Origin: Pseudomonas putida | Lineage (GTDB): Bacteria; Pseudomonadota; Gammaproteobacteria; Pseudomonadales; Pseudomonadaceae | Length of the DNA stretch: 64,000 nt | Direction: 5' to 3' | Assembly: GCF_026625125.1 (NCBI RefSeq) | Contig: NZ_CP113097.1 | Coordinates: forward strand, 3,892,001-3,956,000 | In this document: piece after piece, positions 23,128 through 32,297 of the stretch | Numbering within the stretch: position 1 is the stretch's first letter | Layout: each line of letters starts with the position of its first letter | Translations under genes and position numbers: made by a program | The notes under the pieces: generated by a model | Databases searched by the model: none | What the model saw: only the letters and a program-made list of their open reading frames with translations | Told to the model about the DNA's origin: nothing

Positions 23128-24942
23128 ATGGAAAGAGAACCGGTAGAAGCTCAACAGGGTGCACCTGAGCGAGATGAGGGTGGCTGGTTGCCCCTGGAGC
23201 AGTATGGTGCACTCGGGGATGGGCGTTCCGTGGCACTGATTGGTCTGGACGGTTCCATCGACTGGTGGTGTGTGCCGCACATGGATTCACCTCCCCTGTT
23301 CGACAAGCTGCTGGCTCCGCAAACAGGAGGCTACTTTTCCATTACCCCCAACGAGCCGTTCGTTGCTGAGCGGCGCTACCTGCCAGGCAGCAACGTCCTC
23401 GAGACACTCTTCATCACCCACGAGGGTCGTGCGCGGCTGACCGAGTCCTTGAACAGTGGCCCCGCTGGGCGTTTACCTTGGGCCGAACTTGCCAGGCGCC
23501 TCGAATGTGTCGAGGGTACGGTCGATTTCGAGTTAGCCATCGACTTCGGAACCCAAGCCGACACGGTAAGCCCCTACGTGGCGCCGAATGACAATGCCTG
23601 CGTTTTTCATGCGGGCCGAATACTCGGCATGTTCCTGCACGACCATCAGGTGCACATCGAACGCAAGGATGACATGGGCGTGCGTGCTGTCCTTAGCCTT
23701 GCAGCAGGACAACGCTCAGTGGTCGCAATCATCGCAGGACGAGATGAGCCCCTGGTCGTACCCCCATTGGCCTTGATCGATGAACGCATCGACGGCTCGC
23801 ACTGTGAGTGGTGCCAATGGTCGAAGGGGCTGGTCTACGACGGCCCGTACCAAAACCATGTAGTCCGTAATGCGCTGGCCCTCAAGCTTCTGTTGTCCTC
23901 TCCAAGTGGCTCGATCATGGCGGCAGCGACCTCATCCCTTCCCGAGCGGATTGGTGGCAGCAAAAACTACGATTACCGCTTCGCCTGGATACGCGACGCC
24001 AGCTACACCATCGAAGCGTTTCTGGGCATCGGCGCACAGCCGGAAGCCAAGGCTGCCTTCACCTGGTTGCTGCGCCGCCTGAGTGAACATGGGCCACGGG
24101 TGTTTTATACCTTGGACGGGGCCATTGGTGATTGCGTGCGCCAGGTTGATCTCCCTGGTTACAAAAACTCGCCTCCAGTCGTTGGCAACGACGCGCGCGA
24201 CCAGCTGCAGCATGGCGTGTTCGGCGACATTTTCGAAACCGCCCGTTGCTTCATCGACAGCGGCAACATTCTTGATTCCCCGAGCGCCATGCTCCTCTCA
24301 GGCCTTGCCGACCAGTGCGCCGACTGTTGGCGTCAGCAGGACGCCGGTATCTGGGAGTTGCCGGAAAAGCAGCACTACACGATGTCCAAGATCAGTTGCT
24401 GGCAAGCCTTGAGCCGGGCCATCGAACTGGCAGATGGCGGCCACCTTCCCACCACCTGCCGGGAACGCTGGGATCGCGAGCGCCAGCGCATCCAGGCATG
24501 GATCGAGGCGCACTGCTGGAGCGAGGAGCGCCAAGCCTACCTGTTCTATCCAGACAGCGACCGGCTGGACGCCTCACTGGCACTGGCGGTCAGGTTCGGT
24601 TACCCCAGCAAACAACGTATGCGCAGCACACTGCAAGCCATTGACCATGATCTGGGGGCGGGCGCTTTCCATTATCGCTACACCGATGCACAGGAAGAGG
24701 AAGGTTGCTTCCTGGCCTGCACATTCTGGTTGATCGAAGCCTGGGCAATCCTCGGCCAGCAAGAACATGCCGTAGCCGCCTATGCAGATGCTTTGCAAGG
24801 GCTATCACACGGGGTAGGCATCTACTCGGAGATGATCGATCCGCAGACTGGACAATATCTGGGCAACCTTCCTCAGGGCTTGACTCACCTGGCAGCCCTC
24901 AAAGCCGCAATGGCTATTGGAGGTTGCCATCCTGAACGATGA
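23128..24942 (+). CDS. Glycoside hydrolase family 15 protein (glucoamylase/trehalase-like)
   Basis: A 604-residue cytosolic GH15 protein. The N-terminal beta-domain opens with YGALGDGRSVALIGLDGSID and WWCVPHMDSPPLFDKLL. The (alpha/alpha)6 barrel carries RFAWIRDASYTIEAFLGIGA, DGAIGDCVRQVDLPGYKNS and the C-terminal GIYSEMIDPQTGQYLGNLPQ with the putative catalytic Glu. Bacterial members of this type degrade alpha-glucans or trehalose, or act in glycogen and trehalose turnover. A weak AAGG ribosome site precedes the ATG. It stands alone between a zinc-ribbon gene and the hemerythrin gene, in keeping with the osmotic/desiccation theme. The substrate is uncertain. Confidence 0.88.
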   Translation: MEREPVEAQQGAPERDEGGWLPLEQYGALGDGRSVALIGLDGSIDWWCVPHMDSPPLFDKLLAPQTGGYFSITPNEPFVAERRYLPGSNVLETLFITHEGRARLTESLNSGPAGRLPWAELARRLECVEGTVDFELAIDFGTQADTVSPYVAPNDNACVFHAGRILGMFLHDHQVHIERKDDMGVRAVLSLAAGQRSVVAIIAGRDEPLVVPPLALIDERIDGSHCEWCQWSKGLVYDGPYQNHVVRNALALKLLLSSPSGSIMAAATSSLPERIGGSKNYDYRFAWIRDASYTIEAFLGIGAQPEAKAAFTWLLRRLSEHGPRVFYTLDGAIGDCVRQVDLPGYKNSPPVVGNDARDQLQHGVFGDIFETARCFIDSGNILDSPSAMLLSGLADQCADCWRQQDAGIWELPEKQHYTMSKISCWQALSRAIELADGGHLPTTCRERWDRERQRIQAWIEAHCWSEERQAYLFYPDSDRLDASLALAVRFGYPSKQRMRSTLQAIDHDLGAGAFHYRYTDAQEEEGCFLACTFWLIEAWAILGQQEHAVAAYADALQGLSHGVGIYSEMIDPQTGQYLGNLPQGLTHLAALKAAMAIGGCHPER

Positions 24943-25032
24943 CGCCAGCCATCATCTGCGTTGAACCGTCTCGCTTAGCGGCTACTCAACCAGAGGCAAG
25001 TTCTTACATCCAATCCGTGATGAGGTAACGCC

Positions 25033-25497
25033 ATGAACGCTATCGACTTACTGATTCAAGACCACAAGTTGGTAAAGAAGCTGCTCGAAGAGCTGTCGAC
25101 CACCACCGAGCGAGCAGTGAAAAAACGGGCCGATCTACTCCACAGGATCGAGCAGGAGCTGCAGATTCACACCGCGCTCGAAGAAGAAATTCTATATCCG
25201 GCCATCAAGGAAGCGGGTGGCAAGGAAGAAGCGAAAATGTACTACGAGGCCAAGGAAGAACACCGGACTGTTGACTCCCTCGTCCTACCCGACCTGCTGC
25301 ATACCGAAACCGGCACCGTCGAATTCGCCGGGAGAGTCAAGGTCATGAAAGAGCTGTTGGAGCATCACATCGAGGAAGAAGAAGGCGAGCTCTTCCCCAC
25401 CGCGAAGAAGCTGCTCAGCAAGGATACCCTCGAGGAGCTTGGGCAAACCATGGAAATGCAGAAAAAGATGCTCAAGGGCGAGCGCCGAGCCGCTTAG
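25033..25497 (+). CDS. Hemerythrin HHE domain protein
   Basis: A 154-residue four-helix protein with the hemerythrin metal ligands: DLLIQDHKLVKKLLEEL, IHTALEEEILYPAI, EEHRTVDSL and LLEHHIEEEEGELFP. Such proteins bind a di-iron centre and sense or store O2 or protect against peroxide or nitric oxide. GAGG lies upstream of the ATG. A 14-bp perfect hairpin follows the stop. It is a typical DUF-like stress-response member in pseudomonads. Confidence 0.9.
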   Translation: MNAIDLLIQDHKLVKKLLEELSTTTERAVKKRADLLHRIEQELQIHTALEEEILYPAIKEAGGKEEAKMYYEAKEEHRTVDSLVLPDLLHTETGTVEFAGRVKVMKELLEHHIEEEEGELFPTAKKLLSKDTLEELGQTMEMQKKMLKGERRAA

Positions 25498-25504
25498 TGG
25501 AGCC

Positions 25505-25539
25505 ATCACCTGCCAGCTCTCTGGAAGCTGGCAGGTGAT
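25505..25539. terminator. Long perfect hairpin after the hemerythrin gene
   Basis: ATCACCTGCCAGCT (25505-25518) pairs perfectly with AGCTGGCAGGTGAT (25526-25539) across a 7-nt loop, 8 nt after the stop codon. No T run follows, so it may be a Rho-assisted or mRNA-stabilising 3' hairpin rather than a classical terminator. Confidence 0.6.
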
Positions 25540-25574
25540 TAGCTTCAGATACCCATCATCATTTGGAAGGTTTC

Positions 25575-25823
25575 ATGGAATATTGGATTGGGTTACTTGA
25601 ATGGCCTGCCATGGTGATGACCGTGCTGGCAGCCTGGTGCATCGGTTCGCGCCGTCCGGGTAGAAGAAAGATTGGATTCTGCTGTTTCATCGCAAGCAAC
25701 GTGCTGTGGGCTGTGTGGGGCTGGCAAGCACAAGCCTGGGCTCTGATCATCCTACAGTTCTGCCTCTGCGCGATGAATCTGCGAGGGTGGCGGAAGAACA
25801 CGCAACTGGAAATTGCCGGGTGA
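25575..25823 (+). CDS. Small three-helix membrane protein, 82 aa
   Basis: A hydrophobic protein (MEYWIGLLEWPAMVMTVLAA, then CFIASNVLWAVWGWQAQAWA, then LIILQFCLCAMNLRGWRKN) with three close helices. The NVLWAVWGW and QFCLCAMNLRGWRKN pattern recalls small PnuC-like or half-transporter proteins, but the length is too short for a full carrier. GGAAGG lies 4-5 nt before the ATG. The function is unknown. Confidence 0.65.
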   Translation: MEYWIGLLEWPAMVMTVLAAWCIGSRRPGRRKIGFCCFIASNVLWAVWGWQAQAWALIILQFCLCAMNLRGWRKNTQLEIAG

Positions 25824-25915
25824 TAACGCTCTGACAAGCCGGTGAAGGGTTGCTTTTAAAACATGCAGGTTGCCCTTCTCACCAAGCTTCCGTCCCTGGA
25901 AGCAGTGAGAGCGGA

Positions 25916-27055
25916 TCACGCAGCAGGCTTGAGCACCACTTTCGTCCAGCCATCATCCCGCGCATCGAAGTGCTTGTAGGCATCTGGGCCTTCGGCCAAT
26001 TTCAAACGATGGGAAATGATATGCGAGGGCTTGGCGCGCCCATGATGGATAAGCTCTGCCAGGCGGCGATTGTAGGCCTTTACATTCGCCTGACCTGTCC
26101 GGATCTGTTGGCCCTTGAACCAGAACGCACCGAAGTCGAAGGCCATCTTGCCCTCCTTCGCCAGTTCGTTTTTCGCTCCAGGATCTTCTGGCACAAACAC
26201 CCCAACCACGCCGATGCCGCCAGTGGCCTTGGTTGAAGCGACCAAGTTGTTCATGGTGAGGTAGTTCGCTTCATGGCCATGCTTGTCGCAGCACTGGTAA
26301 CCGACGCACTCACAGCCCCGGTCGGTGCCTTTGCCGTGGGTAAGGTTCATGATCTCTTCCACTGCTCTTTGCTCGACTGCGTTGATGGGAGTTGCCCCAA
26401 GCTGCGCGGCAAGCTGTAGGCGATCCGGCTGGTTGTCGATGACGAAAACCTGGGACGCGCCTTTGATGATTGCCGAATGCGCCGCCATCAGGCCAACAGG
26501 CCCTGCGCCGTAAATCGCAATGCTCTCACCAGGAAGCAGTCCGGCCAGCTCAGTTGCATGCCAACCAGTAGGGAAAATATCCGAGAGCATGACGTAGTCA
26601 TCTTCTCGTTCCTGGGCGTCCTCAGGCAGCACCAGGCAGTTGAAATCCGCATACGGAACGCGGAGCAGTTCCGCCTGACCGCCTTGGTAGGGCCCCATCT
26701 CAGCAAAGCCGTAAGCGGCGCCGGCAGAACCGGGATTGGCTGTCAGGCAGAATCCCGTGAGCCCTTTTTCGCAGTTCTCACAGAACCCGCAGCCGATGTT
26801 GAATGGCAGGCAGACGCGATCACCAATTTTGACCCGGTCGACTCCGGCGCCCACCTCAATCACTTCGCCGAGGTTTTCATGGCCAAAAACTCGACCTGTC
26901 TCGAAAGACGTGCGGCCTTCGTACATGTGCAGGTCAGAACCGCAGATGTTGGTCGTGGTGATACGCACCAGTACGTCGGTGGGCTTCTCGATTTTTGCGT
27001 CAGAAACATCCTTGACCGCGACGTCACGTGGGCCGTTGTACACGATGGCTTTCAT
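25916..27055 (-). CDS. Glutathione-independent formaldehyde dehydrogenase-like MDR enzyme
   Basis: A 379-residue zinc MDR enzyme. The catalytic ligands are C38 (ICGSDLH) and H59-E60 (FGHENLG); the structural zinc cluster is CGFCENCEKGLTGFC (C89, C92, C95, C103). The Rossmann motif is [15 protein letters not shown], and DRGCECVGYQCCDKHGHEAN is typical of the P. putida-type glutathione-independent formaldehyde dehydrogenase group. It is expected to oxidise formaldehyde or a related aldehyde with NAD. It is related to, but clearly different from, the enzyme at 7747. It is monocistronic on the minus strand. Confidence 0.88.
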   Translation of the reverse strand: MKAIVYNGPRDVAVKDVSDAKIEKPTDVLVRITTTNICGSDLHMYEGRTSFETGRVFGHENLGEVIEVGAGVDRVKIGDRVCLPFNIGCGFCENCEKGLTGFCLTANPGSAGAAYGFAEMGPYQGGQAELLRVPYADFNCLVLPEDAQEREDDYVMLSDIFPTGWHATELAGLLPGESIAIYGAGPVGLMAAHSAIIKGASQVFVIDNQPDRLQLAAQLGATPINAVEQRAVEEIMNLTHGKGTDRGCECVGYQCCDKHGHEANYLTMNNLVASTKATGGIGVVGVFVPEDPGAKNELAKEGKMAFDFGAFWFKGQQIRTGQANVKAYNRRLAELIHHGRAKPSHIISHRLKLAEGPDAYKHFDARDDGWTKVVLKPAA

Positions 27056-27200
27056 GTTGAACTCCCAAAGTCAGGGGCGACGGAAAAGCGCCCTACTCTG
27101 TTCAGGTGAATCCAACGTCAGTACGTTCATCGTGTTGATTGTAGAGGCAGACCGGTGGCGCTAAATGCTGTCGCTCCCACCGGAACAGGGATCGCGTGAG

Positions 27201-27318
27201 CTATGAGGTTGGAAGCGAGACTCTGAATACAGTGCCAGATTGCACACTGGATTTGACATCGATGGAGCCACCATCATCTATAGCATTGCTGATAGTAAAT
27301 GTCCGCGCTAGATCTCAT
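27201..27318 (-). pseudogene. 3' remnant of a histidine kinase gene
   Basis: Minus-strand translation reads LARTFTISNAIDDGGSIDVK followed by SSVQSGTVFRVSLPTS and a stop at 27201-27203. This is the last 35-40 residues of an HATPase domain (compare GLFIAKEITASHAG and TTFRVSFP of the kinase at 3391). An in-frame stop lies just upstream, so only the tail survives. It marks a recombination or deletion point at the left edge of the block of unknown genes. Confidence 0.65.
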
Positions 27319-27348
27319 ACGTTATATTGCTCAAGGTCTCGATGAGGC

Positions 27349-29571
27349 CTAGACGGCATTCTTATCTAAAGAAGGACGCGAATTTCCCTGGCTTCGTTTG
27401 GCATGAAACTCCCTTACCTCATCCCACGTCATTTTGATCGCGATGCTCAATGCAGACGACTCGTCTATTACATAGACTTCCCCCTCTGGGTCACTGATCG
27501 GCGACACCAGCCGGAAAGGCTCCTGCAAACGACCGCTACCGATCATCCCATTCTGGCTGAAAATGACAGCGGGACAATGATCCCCTCCTTCGTACAGAGC
27601 TTTCACACCAGCCTTCAACCACTCCCAATCCACTTTCCCAGGATGCGGAGGCCTGGTGGTGTGAAAAACGACAGGGATGATTGAATCCAACCCTCCTACG
27701 ATCTCATCAGGAAACCCTGACACAAGCACTTCATCATCAATAGTTCTCAAAACTTCGGTAACAGCGGCCCCACTCGCCAAGTCCATACCCGGAATGAGAT
27801 GCGGCTCTAGGAACGCCATAAATCGAAGGTATCTTTGAGAATGCAACGTCTGTCCTTGACTTCCCTCAGCTTTAGCTAACACGGCAACGAGTAGGCTTCG
27901 AATGAGCTTGGCTGCTTCGTTTGGTTCGATGTGACTAATGCTCCCCTCCTCCCGCAATTTAAAAAGAGATGAATTGCAATAGCCAAGATCAAAACAAGCC
28001 TGATGAAATGGGTGGCGTTGGCTGACTAGGTCTTCGCTGACCCACTGAGCCAGATTCTGCACGGACTCAAACCGCTTCGAGGGTTCGTTGGACAGGTGGG
28101 GCATTGGCGTGACGACTTCTTCAGTGATGTCGTACATCTGCTTCATCTCGATGGCGTATCGGAGTGCTTCAAGTTGTGCCCACTCAACCATTGGCTCTAT
28201 CTTGGCGGCATGTTCTTTATCGGGTGACGCATTGAACGCAGCGACCGCTAATTCTCCGAGGACACGACCAGCGAGGAAGGCATCGCTGCACTTAATCACA
28301 CCTCCTGAGAATGGCACTCCAAGCGAGAGGTTCGCCACCAAGGTCATTCCAACCGCAGGATCTGTCCAGTCCAGCTGACTCCTCCCTACGAATGGCATGT
28401 AGTTCTGTCTGACTGCCGAGTTGCAAACAAAGGCCCGAGCATGCTGCCCCAAGCTCCCCCAGAAATCGAATCTCGTAGGCACAACCCTATGACGGTATTG
28501 TCGAGTCTTGAGATGCCACTGGAAATCGCCGCAAAACTCCGGATCGAAATGCTCTTCCAACAAAGGAAACGCAGCTTTCGCAATGTCATAAACAGTGGTG
28601 GGCGTCTGCCCTAGAAGGTCACCTCTACGGTTGTGAATGAACGCTCCAGCTTCGGATTCTCGTTGAGGTAGACCATGGTCTCTACACCACGCATACATCG
28701 TATAGGGATCGATGGCGGTAAGCGTAATGCACCACCTACCCCTCCCAAATCCGTGGACGTCACGCCAAAGCATCATAAATCCGTGTGATCCAGCCCGATC
28801 CCCTGCCCTAGCGATCACATCCATAGCTGAAAGAACAACTCTAGGGGGCCAACGCTCATCGTCCTCAACGAAGCCCCTACGATCATTCAAGGAGAGCTCA
28901 TCTCCTAATTGATCTATGCCTTTGTAAGCAAGGTAAAGGTCAATTGACGTCAGCGCTTCGGGGGGAAGGTTCGTACTACCCGTCAGGTGCCAGGCTTCCG
29001 GCAAGTGCGCAACCAGGCCAAATCCAGACTCATTGCTGGTGAGTCGAAGTGCCAGGCACTGCTTTCCTGACCAAGCATTCATGCTACCTACAGCGTGAAC
29101 CAGAAGAGTTGACCAATCTGAGGCGACAACTACGAAGCACACATCGAAATGCCCCAAGAATGGCAACATGTTTCGAAGCTCTTGCTCATATCCCGCAAGT
29201 TCTGTGACAGTCTGACGCTCTGTTTCGCTCGCACGCTTCACTTCAAAAACCACAAGAGTTTTGGTCTCTGAATTGAAACAAAGGATGTCTGGGCGTAGCA
29301 CTTCACCAGTAGTAAGAGAAATGCTTTTATTAATCGATATTATTTCCAATAGGCTAAGCCTACCAAGCACATGCCTAGCCGCTTCAGCGGAGGTTCGTCG
29401 CGAGATGTAGTCGATACTAAAGGCTGGCAAGAAGCACTCTTCACTACCTAGATCTGCCAGCGACAGGACAGCCTCCTGACCCTGGATCGTATCCAAGAGC
29501 TCCTCTTGCTCTATAAGTTGCTGCAACCACGTTACCACTTCGGATTCGGGAGGGAGTTTCTGCGCTGACAT
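27349..29571 (-). CDS. Large protein with N-terminal PD-(D/E)XK nuclease motif
   Basis: A 740-residue soluble protein that I cannot match to a named family. Residues about 50-140 carry a PD-(D/E)XK signature: VLRPDILCF with P94-D95, then LVVFEVKRA with E110-x-K112, 14 residues later, followed by a helix with ELAGYEQELRNML. This geometry is that of a Mg-dependent nuclease domain. The remaining 600 residues (with WRDVHGFGRGRWCITLTAID and NYMPFVGRSQLDWTDPAVGM) show no motif I recognise. Base composition is visibly less GC-rich than the core genes. It is divergent from the DUF3892 gene at 29804. It is a candidate defence or mobile-element nuclease, by inference only. Confidence 0.72.
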   Translation of the reverse strand: MSAQKLPPESEVVTWLQQLIEQEELLDTIQGQEAVLSLADLGSEECFLPAFSIDYISRRTSAEAARHVLGRLSLLEIISINKSISLTTGEVLRPDILCFNSETKTLVVFEVKRASETERQTVTELAGYEQELRNMLPFLGHFDVCFVVVASDWSTLLVHAVGSMNAWSGKQCLALRLTSNESGFGLVAHLPEAWHLTGSTNLPPEALTSIDLYLAYKGIDQLGDELSLNDRRGFVEDDERWPPRVVLSAMDVIARAGDRAGSHGFMMLWRDVHGFGRGRWCITLTAIDPYTMYAWCRDHGLPQRESEAGAFIHNRRGDLLGQTPTTVYDIAKAAFPLLEEHFDPEFCGDFQWHLKTRQYRHRVVPTRFDFWGSLGQHARAFVCNSAVRQNYMPFVGRSQLDWTDPAVGMTLVANLSLGVPFSGGVIKCSDAFLAGRVLGELAVAAFNASPDKEHAAKIEPMVEWAQLEALRYAIEMKQMYDITEEVVTPMPHLSNEPSKRFESVQNLAQWVSEDLVSQRHPFHQACFDLGYCNSSLFKLREEGSISHIEPNEAAKLIRSLLVAVLAKAEGSQGQTLHSQRYLRFMAFLEPHLIPGMDLASGAAVTEVLRTIDDEVLVSGFPDEIVGGLDSIIPVVFHTTRPPHPGKVDWEWLKAGVKALYEGGDHCPAVIFSQNGMIGSGRLQEPFRLVSPISDPEGEVYVIDESSALSIAIKMTWDEVREFHAKRSQGNSRPSLDKNAV

Positions 29572-29803
29572 GACTGTCCTTGACTTGACGAATACAAACG
29601 GTCAAAAATCTTTCCTCAACTCGAAGAGACTAGCCCACTCTAGGCAAGAAGCGAAGGGCTTTATGAATATCTTCGGGCCTGAAGCCAACAATTTGGCGTC
29701 ATTTTTTACACCCAGCCGCACCATTGACATGCATAGCCGAAAGTTACTACAAGGTAGTGGCGCGACTCTACGCGCATTAAAAACCCTACGAAAGGAACTC
29801 GCA

Positions 29804-30091
29804 ATGGCAGACGTAGCTGTGACATGCGTTACAAAACCTAACGTGAACAGTGCTCACGAGCGCATCACCCACTTGGGTAATCCAACTGCGGGTTGGAAAT
29901 GGACAAGGGAACAGGTGATTCAAAGCATCGATGCTAAATCGAATACTTTTTATGTCCAAGACCCGGCTAGTGGGAAGAAGGCTTACATCGGCGTAGTTAG
30001 GGAAAACGGCAAGGCTGCTTATCTGCGAACTTATGCTGATGGGCAATGGAACAACAACCTGCTCTCCTTGAACCAATGCCCCTTGGGCTAA
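29804..30091 (+). CDS. DUF3892 family protein
   Basis: A 95-residue protein whose pattern (SAHERITHLGNPTAGWKWTR, then EQVIQSIDAKSNTFYVQDPA, then AAYLRTYADGQWNNNLLSLN) fits DUF3892. In this family an ITHxG opening, a helix and a final YLRTxADG...NLLxL are conserved. The frame is open to 29570, but the ATG at 29804 with AAAGGA 7 nt upstream is the likely start. DUF3892 proteins are often found in accessory or defence regions, but their function is not known. Confidence 0.72.
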   Translation: MADVAVTCVTKPNVNSAHERITHLGNPTAGWKWTREQVIQSIDAKSNTFYVQDPASGKKAYIGVVRENGKAAYLRTYADGQWNNNLLSLNQCPLG

Positions 30092-30261
30092 TTCTACATA
30101 AATTAGCTACCAGGCTGGGCTCTACATTGATGAGTAGAAACTTCATTCATGCGGAGCCCGACTAGCTGCATTGCTACCAGCAGCAAGTCTATGCGAGACC
30201 ATGCTGGAACTCAGAGATCCGGCAAGCGGAGCGCGCAGACGGGAGGATGAAAGCTCGACAG

Positions 30262-30290
30262 GGCCAAAACCCGCCTTGGGCGGGATTTGG
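30262..30290 (-). terminator. Rho-independent terminator of the membrane protein gene at 30328
   Basis: CCCGCC (30270-30275) pairs with GGCGGG (30279-30284). Read on the minus strand the stem is followed by TTTT. It lies about 40 nt after the stop codon of the gene at 30328. Confidence 0.6.
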
Positions 30291-30327
30291 TTCACGCCAG
30301 CCGTCCGCGAAGCGGCCCGCTCATTGG

Positions 30328-30897
30328 TTATCGGTGAAGCTTACTGAACCTCTCCACCACCCGAGCTGGCGCAATCGACTGCCATGTATCGAGCACAGTG
30401 GTTTTGTAAAACAAATACACTCCTGTACCGGCAAAGAAAGCGCCAACCGCTAACCCTGTGATCGATGCCAACCAAGTAGCGAGAGTTCCTTGGCCGGAAA
30501 TAGACATACGACCACCACTGAACAAGAAATCTACCAAATATGCGAAACCTATGAAGCTCGCCACAAAAGCTATTGCAGCCATAATCGCTGCTGTTATTAA
30601 TATATTAATCTGAACCTTATAACGCATACTTGGCACCGACAACAGCCTACCGCTCGCAGTCCGAACAGCATAGACAACTGCGATATTCTTGATTTTATTC
30701 TTCGAATTCTGCACAAGCGCGTAAAACTCGACCTGACTACCCTGCTCAAGCTCCTCATAGATAGCCAATGGAATTTTAAAGTTCGGGATGACCACTCCAT
30801 CCACTCGCATAATCACCTGAACGACGTCAGAAAAATGCTCGAAAACTCGGATCTCCTCCAAGCATCCCGATATTTTGAGGTAATCGAACTTAGTCAC
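30328..30897 (-). CDS. Hypothetical membrane protein, 189 aa
   Basis: The N-terminal 90 residues form a soluble, beta-rich domain (FDYLKISGCLEEIRVFEHFS, then DGVVIPNFKIPLAIYEELEQ). They are followed by two membrane helices (about 96-125 and 138-165) and a short basic tail. The N-domain might sense a ligand or bind a partner on the cytoplasmic side. No family is recognised. It lies in the low-GC block of unknown genes with its own terminator. Confidence 0.6.
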   Translation of the reverse strand: MTKFDYLKISGCLEEIRVFEHFSDVVQVIMRVDGVVIPNFKIPLAIYEELEQGSQVEFYALVQNSKNKIKNIAVVYAVRTASGRLLSVPSMRYKVQINILITAAIMAAIAFVASFIGFAYLVDFLFSGGRMSISGQGTLATWLASITGLAVGAFFAGTGVYLFYKTTVLDTWQSIAPARVVERFSKLHR

Positions 30898-30996
30898 TTA
30901 CAGCTCCTTGCTTAACTGCCTATATTGCAGGCACAGGGATACCTAGGGCATGAACCAGCCATACCCTTGGCTCATTTCTAAAATTGATTCCCGCGA

Positions 30997-31371
30997 TTAG
31001 GTGTTAGAGTACCGATTACCCAACAGGCGCCGGAATTCGTTGAAGCTACGCCGCCCACCATCGCGTTGGAATGTAGCTATCGCGTATCGGGAGTGGATCG
31101 TGGTAATGACCCAAAACCTCCCCTCCTTGGCTGCAGCGAGGATGTCGGAGGTTTGAATAAGGTGGCCATCCGCGTATCGCCCATGCGGGCCCTTCCTGGT
31201 ATGCCCGTACACGACGCCAACCGCACTGTTCCTACTGATGTGGACATTTACAAGAACCGCCGTGACCTCTTCTTCGAAGCCCTGCCCGACCGCTCGAGCA
31301 ATCCGAAGCAGGTCGAAATCGGAATAGCGTTTGACATAAAAATCGACTTCTACTTCGCTGTTCTCAGTCAT
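30997..31371 (-). CDS. Hypothetical protein, 124 aa, coupled to the upstream gene
   Basis: A small soluble protein (VDFYVKRYSDFDLLRIARAV, then VVYGHTRKGPHGRYADGHLI, then FWVITTIHSRYAIATFQRDG). Its ATG overlaps the stop of the upstream gene (ATGA, 31368-31371), and GGAG lies before it, so the two are translated together. The YGxTRKGPxGRYADG and GRFWVITTxxSRY patterns look conserved, but I cannot name the family. It might be a partner or immunity-type protein of the upstream product. Confidence 0.55.
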   Translation of the reverse strand: MTENSEVEVDFYVKRYSDFDLLRIARAVGQGFEEEVTAVLVNVHISRNSAVGVVYGHTRKGPHGRYADGHLIQTSDILAAAKEGRFWVITTIHSRYAIATFQRDGGRRSFNEFRRLLGNRYSNT

Positions 31372-31844
31372 GTTTGATCTCCGCCATTACCTGCAACTGA
31401 TGTCGAATTCGAGGTACGACTGCGATACAGCTCTTTCAGCCCAGTCAGAGAATCGACTTTGAGGCCTGGTTCATGTGTGTCGATGTAAACCTCACCACCC
31501 TCAACCTCCAGGATCGAGACCGGCACTTCATCCATGCTGAGGCCCATGGAGAGAGACCTCAGCTTTTGCATCCTCCAGCCATCGCCTTTGTTCATCCATG
31601 CGGGTGTGACGGCTTGGACTTCCCGAACAACCAGGCTCTCATCTTGAGCCAACAGCAACTCAACGAGCCGGGCCTCATCGTTGAGCATCTCCTCATAATT
31701 CCTGAATTGGCCTTCATGGAGACGCTGAACGCTCACGTGGTACCAGTGGGTAGCAAGCGCTCGGGAAACGCCGTGCCAATGCATGAGTCCATCGCCAAAC
31801 ATGCCTGGGATGCCGGCCATGTCAGCTTGGTGGGAACGGAACAT
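31368..31844 (-). CDS. Hypothetical protein, 158 aa, first of a coupled pair
   Basis: A soluble protein starting MFRSHQADMAGIPGMFGDGL, with a helical middle (NYEEMLNDEARLVELLLAQD) and a C-terminal part with WMNKGDGWRMQKLRSLSMGL and a beta segment (VSILEVEGGEVYIDTHEPGL). It overlaps the gene at 31371 by 4 nt. The upstream gene at 31893 ends 48 nt before. The true start could be a later Met. No known domain is seen. Confidence 0.5.
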   Translation of the reverse strand: MFRSHQADMAGIPGMFGDGLMHWHGVSRALATHWYHVSVQRLHEGQFRNYEEMLNDEARLVELLLAQDESLVVREVQAVTPAWMNKGDGWRMQKLRSLSMGLSMDEVPVSILEVEGGEVYIDTHEPGLKVDSLTGLKELYRSRTSNSTSVAGNGGDQT

Positions 31845-31892
31845 ATCTTGATCTCTGAAACAGTCGAGTCGTCACAAGCGGGGCCGCGACAC

Positions 31893-32297
31893 CTAGAAGA
31901 TTGAGAAGATGCCTTGCAGCGAAGATGACTTGCGTTGTCCTGGCCCTTTGAGCACGTAGACGGTGTTTCTAGTCTCGAAGAGGTAGCCTTCATTGAAGGT
32001 TCTAGCGATTGTCGACCGCACCCAATCGCCAGGCTCGAAACGGCGCTGTTCGTCATGCACGACCTTGTGGGCAAACAAGAACATGGGCTGACATCCAGCC
32101 GCAGCCACCTTGGCCTGCTCATCTTCCGTGAGGATGGCGTCCAAGATCACCCAATCCTCTACCACGCAAAGAGGCATCCGCTTGTAATGTTCTCGAGCAG
32201 CGAGGAGCACATTTTCGAGGGATAGTTCAGAGCCGACCAGGTCAACGCCTCCCTCCCCAAGTGGCCCGTCGCTGAGTGGGCTATCCATCAAGCACAT
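31893..32297 (-). CDS. Hypothetical protein resembling Pseudomonas DUF6957
   Basis: A 134-residue protein. The pattern YKRMPLCVVEDWVILDAILT, then RRFEPGDWVRSTIARTFNEG, then FETRNTVYVLKGPGQRKSSS ending LQGIFSIF resembles a pseudomonad family that I recall as DUF6957; this is from memory. Start is uncertain between 32297 and the Met four codons later. It is first in a minus-strand row with the genes at 31368 and 30997. Confidence 0.55.
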   Translation of the reverse strand: MCLMDSPLSDGPLGEGGVDLVGSELSLENVLLAAREHYKRMPLCVVEDWVILDAILTEDEQAKVAAAGCQPMFLFAHKVVHDEQRRFEPGDWVRSTIARTFNEGYLFETRNTVYVLKGPGQRKSSSLQGIFSIF

